From positions 1 to 10,741 of the forward strand of contig CAMLIY010000094.1 in the NCBI GenBank assembly GCA_946480125.1: a stretch of 10,741 nucleotides of DNA. Reading direction: 5' to 3'. Positions within the stretch are counted from its first letter, which is position 1. Each line of letters starts with the position of its first letter. Positions 6,396 to 10,741 of this stretch are shown one piece after another. This stretch comes from an uncultured Asticcacaulis sp. Its GTDB lineage: Bacteria > Pseudomonadota > Alphaproteobacteria > Caulobacterales > Caulobacteraceae. Under the pieces are notes generated by a model. That model saw only the letters and a program-made list of their open reading frames with translations, was not told the DNA's origin and ran no database searches. The position numbers and the translations under genes were made by a program.

Positions 6396-7491
6396 GCATA
6401 GATATAAAGGCCTGACCTGGGATCACCCCCGCGGCTTCAACGCGCTGGATGCCGCCGCCAAGGCGGCGCCGGAACTTGGCCTGTCATGGGCCATGCATTC
6501 ACTGGAAGGCTTCGAGATCCACCCCATCGCTGAACTATGCGCGCAATATGATCTGGTAGTGCTCGATCATCCGCATGTCGGCGAGGCGGTGGCTAGCGAT
6601 TGCTTGCGGTCGCTGGAAGATATCTTTTCAGCCGAAGAGATTGCCGGTTGGGCGCGAGACTGCATCGGCCCGTCGCTGAAAAGCTATCAGTTCGCCGGAA
6701 AGCACTGGGCTCTGCCGCTCGATGCCGCCACGCAGGTCATGGCTATCCGGCCGGGGTACGAGATACCCAAGACCTGGGATGAAGTATTGGCCTTCGGCGG
6801 GCCGGTGGCCCTGTCCCTGGCCGGACCTCATGCGGCGCTGAGTTTTCAGTCGATTTGCGTGGCGCTTGGCGAACGGCCCGCCACGGCTAATCCCGACGTA
6901 TTGATCAGCGAAACGGTCGGGCTGACGGCGCTCGAAATCATGCAGCGCCTGACCGATGCCTCACCCTTGAGCGTCCGCGAGAAAAACCCGATCGGTATCC
7001 TTCAGCACATGGTCGATCACCGGGATGTCGCCCTGTGTCCGCTGATCTATGGCTATGTCAACTATGCGAATGACCTGACTTTCGCCAATGCGCCACGCGG
7101 GGCTGGCGGAATCGGCTCGACCCTGGGCGGCACCGGTATTGGCATCTCGAAGCGCTGTAACGTCACGCCGGAATTGCTTGATCATCTGCGCTGGCTGATG
7201 TCGCCGCAGGCGCAAACCGGCTTCATTCCGGCGCATGATGGTCAGCCTTCGCTGCGCGTCGCCTGGCAGGATGCGGTGATCAATGCGCGCTGGGGTGATT
7301 TCTACCGTAACACCTTCGATACACTGGAAGCGGCATATATCCGGCCGCGACACAACCACGCCATCGCCTTCCAGACGGCCGCTTCGCAGGCCATCCGCGA
7401 CACGCTCTATTCGCAACGGCCGCACGATCAACTATTGATTCAACTGCAAACCCTTTATGCCGGAACACACGTTCCGGGTTCGGAACGCTAA
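6388..7491 (+). CDS. Extracellular-solute-binding-protein-like protein without signal peptide
   Basis: A 367-residue protein that resembles family 1 (sugar-type) ABC solute-binding proteins. A lobe-1 start (KGLTWDHPRG, 7-16) is followed by LVVLDHPHVGEA (56-67), by GKHWALPLDAATQVM (104-118), which is the usual edge of the ligand cleft, by PKTWDEVLAFGGP, and by a glycine-rich GGIGSTLGGTGIGIS block. The N-terminus is charged and soluble (MSKHRYKGL), with no Sec or Tat signal and no lipobox, and no permease or ATPase gene is nearby. From memory, leaderless proteins with the TWDHPRG start occur beside CaiB-type genes in other Proteobacteria, but no function is established. It overlaps the CoA-transferase by 8 bases, and its stop shares one base with the next start (TAATG), so it is made together with the two acyl-CoA enzymes. 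A cytoplasmic binding, scaffold or enzymatic role is possible. Confidence 0.75.
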   Translation: MSKHRYKGLTWDHPRGFNALDAAAKAAPELGLSWAMHSLEGFEIHPIAELCAQYDLVVLDHPHVGEAVASDCLRSLEDIFSAEEIAGWARDCIGPSLKSYQFAGKHWALPLDAATQVMAIRPGYEIPKTWDEVLAFGGPVALSLAGPHAALSFQSICVALGERPATANPDVLISETVGLTALEIMQRLTDASPLSVREKNPIGILQHMVDHRDVALCPLIYGYVNYANDLTFANAPRGAGGIGSTLGGTGIGISKRCNVTPELLDHLRWLMSPQAQTGFIPAHDGQPSLRVAWQDAVINARWGDFYRNTFDTLEAAYIRPRHNHAIAFQTAASQAIRDTLYSQRPHDQLLIQLQTLYAGTHVPGSER

Positions 7492-8261
7492 TGTCTGAAG
7501 AACTGCTTTTTGAAGTAGATGGCCACGTCGCCGTTATCACCATCAATCGCCCGGCCAAGCTCAACTCGATGACGCCGGAAATGGCCTATGCGCTCGAAGC
7601 CGCCGTGGCCGAGTGCAACAAATCCAACACCATCCGCTGCGTGATCGTGACCGGCGCCGGCGAGCGCGCCTTCTGCGCCGGCTCGGACATCCGCACACTC
7701 GATGATTACGCCACGCCATGGGAATTCCGTAATCGCGGCGATTATTGCGACGCCATCCGCCTGTGCCTCAAGCCGACCATCGCCGCGGTCAATGGCTATG
7801 CCTTCGGCGGCGGGCTGGAAACCGCCATGAGTTGCGATATCCGTATTGCGTCGTCGAACGCCCAGTTCGCCGCACCGGAAATCAAGCTCGGCTGGATCGG
7901 CGGCGGCGGTATGGCGGCGGGGCTGGTCCATTCGATCGGGGCCTCCAATGCGTCGCTGATGATCCTGACCGGAGACGCGATCAGCGCACAAAAAGCCGAG
8001 CAATGGGGCCTGGTCAGCGAGGTGTGTGAAACGACCGACCTGATGACGCGCGCCCGCGCCATTGCCGAAACCATCGCCAGCCGCGCGCCGATCGCTGCCG
8101 AAACCGGCAAGCTCAATCTGCGCGCCGCCCACACCATGCCCTACGAAAAGGCGGTGGAATACGAACGCGACCTGCAGACCATCTGTTTCGCCACCGAAGA
8201 CGCCCACGAAGGCCGCGCCGCCTTCAAGGAAAAACGTGCGCCGGTATTCAACAGGCGTTAG
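7491..8261 (+). CDS. Enoyl-CoA hydratase/isomerase (crotonase) family protein
   Basis: A 256-residue crotonase-fold enzyme. The N-terminal VAVITINRPAKLNSMT (13-28), AFCAGSDI (60-67) and NGYAFGGGLE (101-110) form the CoA pocket and oxyanion hole. Both glutamates used by true hydratases are present, E110 and E130 (APEIKLGWIGGGGM), 20 residues apart as in rat enoyl-CoA hydratase (E144/E164). Water addition to, or removal from, a CoA thioester is therefore likely, although the superfamily also includes lyases and C-C hydrolases. It is translationally coupled to the binding-protein-like gene (TAATG) and follows the CoA-transferase by one gene. The substrate is probably the thioester made by that transferase. 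No thiolase, acyl-CoA dehydrogenase or 3-hydroxyacyl-CoA dehydrogenase accompanies it, so this is not a normal beta-oxidation set. Confidence 0.92.
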   Translation: MSEELLFEVDGHVAVITINRPAKLNSMTPEMAYALEAAVAECNKSNTIRCVIVTGAGERAFCAGSDIRTLDDYATPWEFRNRGDYCDAIRLCLKPTIAAVNGYAFGGGLETAMSCDIRIASSNAQFAAPEIKLGWIGGGGMAAGLVHSIGASNASLMILTGDAISAQKAEQWGLVSEVCETTDLMTRARAIAETIASRAPIAAETGKLNLRAAHTMPYEKAVEYERDLQTICFATEDAHEGRAAFKEKRAPVFNRR

Positions 8262-8286
8262 AAGAAGAAAAACTGAGAGATTCCGT

Positions 8287-9258
8287 ATGACTCGTCCCAA
8301 GATTCTGATCACCCGTTCCTGGCCCGCCGGCGCGCAGGCCTATATGCAGGCCCATTACGATACGACGGTTAATGAGACGGGCAAGCCCCTGACCCATACC
8401 GAGCTGATGCAGGCGATGCTGGATTACGACGGCCTGTGTTCTTCGCTGGGGGATCCGATGGACGCCGGAGTCTTCGGTGTGCCGAACGCGCGCGTCAGGA
8501 TGATCGGCCACTATGGCGCCGGCTATGATAATATCGATGTCGCCGCCGCCAAGGCCGCCGGCATCACTGTTTCCAATACGCCGGACGTGCTGACCGATGC
8601 GACGGCCGATATCGCCCTGATGCTGATGCTGATGGCCTCGCGTCGTGCCTCCGAAGGCGAACGTCAGTTGCGTGCCGGCCAGTGGAAGGGCTGGGGCACG
8701 ACCACCCTGATGGGGCAATCGCTGGAAGGCAAGACGCTGGGGCTCGTTGGCTTTGGCCGCATTGCCCAGGCGACGGCCCAGAAGGCCGCCAGCGCGCTCG
8801 GCATGAAGATCGCCTATTATAGCCGCCGCCAGGCTGCCTCGGATATCGAAGGCGCTCTGGATGCGCGTTATGTGCCGTCGCTCGATCAACTGGCGGCAGA
8901 GGCCGATGTGCTGTCATTGCATACGCCGGGCGGGCTTGAAACAAAGCACATGATCGACGCGCGCCTGCTCAAACTGATGAAGCCGACCTCGATCCTTATC
9001 AATACGGCGCGCGGCTCGGTGGTCAATGAAGCCGACCTGGCGGAAGCGCTGAAAGCCGGCACCCTCTGGGCGGCGGGGCTCGATGTCTATGAGGCCGAGC
9101 CGGTTGTGCATCCGGCTCTGCTCGACCTGTCGAATGCTGTCCTCTTGCCGCACCTCGGCAGCGCCACGGTCGAGACACGCGAAGCCATGGGCATGCGGGC
9201 AGCCACGAATGTCGATCTCTTCTTCGCGGGGGAGCCCGTACGTGACCGGGTCGCTTGA
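8287..9258 (+). CDS. D-2-hydroxyacid dehydrogenase, glyoxylate/hydroxypyruvate reductase type
   Basis: A 323-residue member of the D-isomer-specific 2-hydroxyacid dehydrogenases. Key features are GHYGAGYDNID (74-84), the Rossmann loop VGFGRIA (154-160; Ala in place of the third Gly), and the catalytic set Arg242 (TARGSVVNE), Glu271 (of DVYEAEP) and His289 (LLPHLGSAT), with spacing like human GRHPR. The Ser-Arg-Arg after the second strand (179-181) suggests NADPH. It most likely reduces hydroxypyruvate or glyoxylate. The glycerate kinase immediately downstream makes D-glycerate the probable product. The start at 8287 is set by GAGAG seven bases upstream and by the usual family N-terminus (RPKILITR); the frame remains open upstream inside the hydratase gene, but that part is an out-of-frame shadow. 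It lies 25 bases after the hydratase and overlaps the kinase by 17 bases. Confidence 0.92.
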   Translation: MTRPKILITRSWPAGAQAYMQAHYDTTVNETGKPLTHTELMQAMLDYDGLCSSLGDPMDAGVFGVPNARVRMIGHYGAGYDNIDVAAAKAAGITVSNTPDVLTDATADIALMLMLMASRRASEGERQLRAGQWKGWGTTTLMGQSLEGKTLGLVGFGRIAQATAQKAASALGMKIAYYSRRQAASDIEGALDARYVPSLDQLAAEADVLSLHTPGGLETKHMIDARLLKLMKPTSILINTARGSVVNEADLAEALKAGTLWAAGLDVYEAEPVVHPALLDLSNAVLLPHLGSATVETREAMGMRAATNVDLFFAGEPVRDRVA

Positions 9259-10042
9259 AACGGTTGAGGCCAAGGTACGGGGTTGGGTGAAAGACGCGAA
9301 AAAGCCCTTTGTTTTTGGTATTTGCGGGGCGCAAGGATCGGGTAAATCAACATTGAGCGAAGGGTTGGCGAAGTGTCTGGAAGACAAGGGGATGACGGTC
9401 GCGCTTCTGTCGCTCGATGATCTATATCTCGCACCGGAAAACCGGCCTGTCGCGGTCTCGCCGCTGTTTGTCACGCGTGGCGTGCCGGGCACGCATGATG
9501 TCGCTTTGGGTGGACGCGTCTTTGCCAGCCTGAAAGCCGGACAGCCGACGCGTCTGCCGCGCTTCGACAAGGCGAACGACCGGCCTTTTCCGGAAAGTGA
9601 CTGGCCGGAAATCATCGCGCCGGATGTGATCATTTTCGAGGGCTGGTGCGTTGGCGCAAAGCCACAGGCCGATGAGGAACTGGCCGAGCCGGCCAATGAT
9701 CTGGAGCGCGAGGATGATGGGACCTGGCGGCGGGCGGTCAATGAAGCCCTGAAAGGGCCTTATGCCACCCTGTTCGGTCATATCGACCGGCTGATCCTGC
9801 TGGCCGCGCCCGGTTTTGAAATCGTGCGTGACTGGCGGACCCAACAGGAAAGTACCCTGCGCGCCCGCCTGAAAGCAGAAGGTCGCACCGGCGCGAAGGT
9901 GATGAGCGATGCGGAAGTGGCGCGGTTTATCCAGTATTACGAACGCCTGACCCGGCACATCCTGAAAACCATGCCCGACTATGCCGACCTGACCTTGCAA
10001 CTTGATTCATCTCGGAATATGAAATCAAGTCCGATATATTGA
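9242..10042 (+). CDS. D-glycerate 3-kinase (plant/yeast GLYK-type P-loop kinase)
   Basis: A 266-residue P-loop kinase. The Walker A motif is GAQGSGKST (29-37), followed by SLDDLYL (57-63), RGVPGTHD (79-86), LPRFDK (105-110) and FEGWCVG (132-138). The C-terminal [17 protein letters not shown] (221-237) matches the end region of plant glycerate kinases. The protein phosphorylates D-glycerate with ATP to 3-phosphoglycerate, feeding lower glycolysis. This type is unrelated to the GarK/GlxK enzymes. No ATG fits: the start is taken as GTG at 9242, seven bases after a strong GGGGGAG box and 17 bases inside the dehydrogenase gene. This gives the expected length and implies tight co-expression of the reductase and the kinase. 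The frame continues upstream to 9083, but that part antedates the ribosome-binding site. Confidence 0.9.
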   Translation: MTGSLETVEAKVRGWVKDAKKPFVFGICGAQGSGKSTLSEGLAKCLEDKGMTVALLSLDDLYLAPENRPVAVSPLFVTRGVPGTHDVALGGRVFASLKAGQPTRLPRFDKANDRPFPESDWPEIIAPDVIIFEGWCVGAKPQADEELAEPANDLEREDDGTWRRAVNEALKGPYATLFGHIDRLILLAAPGFEIVRDWRTQQESTLRARLKAEGRTGAKVMSDAEVARFIQYYERLTRHILKTMPDYADLTLQLDSSRNMKSSPIY

Positions 10043-10058
10043 CCAATTGAGACCCCTG

Positions 10059-10741
10059 ATGATCATTTCCGCTGCCACTGATTACCGCGAAGCCGCCAAA
10101 CGCAAATTGCCGCGTTTCCTGTTCGATTATCTCGACGGCGGTTCCTATGCCGAAATGACTTTGCGCAACAATGTCAGCGACCTGTCTTCGCTGGCCCTGC
10201 GCCAGCGTGTGCTGAAAAATGTCGCCGACCTGTCGCTGGAAACCGAACTGTTCGGGGAAAAAATGGCTATGCCGGTCGCCTTGGCCCCGGTGGGCCTGGG
10301 CGGTATGTACGCTCGCCGTGGCGAAGTGCAAGTAGCCAGGGCCGCCAAGAAGGCAAGAGTTCCCTACATTATTTCAACAGTTTCCTTGTGTCCTCTTGAG
10401 GAAATCGTTGAGAAGTCCGGCTGCGATATCTGGTTCCAGCTCTATGTGCTGAAGGACCGCGGCTTCATGAAGCATGCCCTCGAACGGGCGCAGGCCCTGG
10501 GCGTCACCAAACTGGTTTTCACCGTCGATATGCCGGTGCCGGGCGCGCGCTACCGCGACAAGCATTCGGGCATGAGCGGTGATTTCGGCCCGATCCGTCG
10601 CATGATGCAGGCGATGATGAAACCGGAATGGGCCTATGATGTCGGCCTGCGCGGTACGCCGCACGATCTCGGCAATGTGTCGAAATATCTCGGCAAGGCC
10701 ACCGGTCTGGAAGACTATATCGGCTGGCTGGGCGCCAATTT
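10059..10741 (+). CDS. lldD: L-lactate dehydrogenase (FMN-dependent, quinone-linked), partial
   Basis: The first 227 codons of LldD; the gene runs off the right edge. The protein oxidises L-lactate to pyruvate and passes electrons to the quinone pool at the inner membrane. The N-terminus [20 protein letters not shown] is close to E. coli LldD from the first residue, as are [16 protein letters not shown] (74-89), [13 protein letters not shown] (125-137), [14 protein letters not shown] (154-167) and the end [13 protein letters not shown]. Tyr24, Tyr129 and Arg164 sit at the substrate-binding positions known from glycolate oxidase. The catalytic His lies beyond the window. It starts 16 bases after the glycerate kinase stop with only a weak GAG box, as the eighth gene of the operon. 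Its presence suggests that L-lactate is one product of the pathway, or that lactate use is co-regulated. Confidence 0.95.
   Translation, partial: MIISAATDYREAAKRKLPRFLFDYLDGGSYAEMTLRNNVSDLSSLALRQRVLKNVADLSLETELFGEKMAMPVALAPVGLGGMYARRGEVQVARAAKKARVPYIISTVSLCPLEEIVEKSGCDIWFQLYVLKDRGFMKHALERAQALGVTKLVFTVDMPVPGARYRDKHSGMSGDFGPIRRMMQAMMKPEWAYDVGLRGTPHDLGNVSKYLGKATGLEDYIGWLGAN

Noticed and set aside
8062..8286. N-terminal extension of the hydroxyacid dehydrogenase inside the hydratase gene
   Set aside because: Pro/Arg/Ala-rich shadow sequence with no homology to the family. A GAGAG box and the canonical start occur at 8287.
9083..9241. ATG start of the glycerate kinase frame 53 codons upstream
   Set aside because: It would overlap the dehydrogenase by 176 bases and gives non-family sequence. 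The GTG at 9242 has a strong ribosome-binding site and fits the family length.
10001..10029. Imperfect hairpin CTTGATTCAT / ATGAAATCAAG at the end of the kinase gene
   Set aside because: One bulge, low GC, no T tract, and inside coding sequence. It does not look like a terminator, and the next gene follows only 16 bases after the kinase stop.

Overview
The window reads as chromosomal DNA of a GC-rich Alphaproteobacterium. Gene style, codon use and an intergenic palindrome of the CCGAAAAGTGG type point to something like Caulobacterales (Asticcacaulis or relatives). That placement is inference from memory, not from a search. There are 11 protein genes, two cut by the window edges. I see no RNA genes, insertion sequences, CRISPR arrays or phage genes.

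Left part, minus strand: a Tat-exported PhoD-type alkaline phosphatase (1-1376, its 3' end outside the window). It is followed by a 199-base intergenic stretch holding a palindromic repeat and a strong intrinsic terminator. Next comes a two-gene unit read leftwards: a LacI-family regulator (2948-1926), translationally coupled to a small RhaM-type sugar mutarotase (1929-1576). The terminator at 1458-1509 ends this unit and insulates phoD from it.

Middle: a 302-base divergent control region (2949-3250). It carries a good sigma70-like promoter for the regulator, a plausible promoter for the rightward genes, and two exact copies of the palindromic word TTGACATCA. One copy lies at the start point of the regulator promoter and the other on the -35 box of the rightward promoter. 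This is the layout expected for a LacI-type repressor controlling itself and the operon opposite.

Right part, plus strand: one tightly packed operon of at least eight genes from 3251 to beyond the window end, with gaps of 27 bases or less and several overlaps. The order is DUF4432 aldose-epimerase-like protein, SDR dehydrogenase, CaiB/BaiF CoA-transferase, a solute-binding-protein-like gene without a signal peptide, enoyl-CoA hydratase, D-2-hydroxyacid dehydrogenase, plant-type D-glycerate 3-kinase, and L-lactate dehydrogenase LldD (partial).

Together the genes look like a catabolic route that starts from a sugar (two anomer-acting proteins and an SDR oxidoreductase). It passes through a CoA-thioester or crotonase step and drains into central metabolism through glycerate (hydroxyacid dehydrogenase plus glycerate kinase) and L-lactate (LldD). 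The mix of sugar and acyl-CoA enzymes with a leaderless binding protein does not match any textbook pathway I know and is the main point of interest. The substrate is unknown; a 6-deoxyhexose such as L-rhamnose or L-fucose is a guess based on the RhaM-type mutarotase and LldD.
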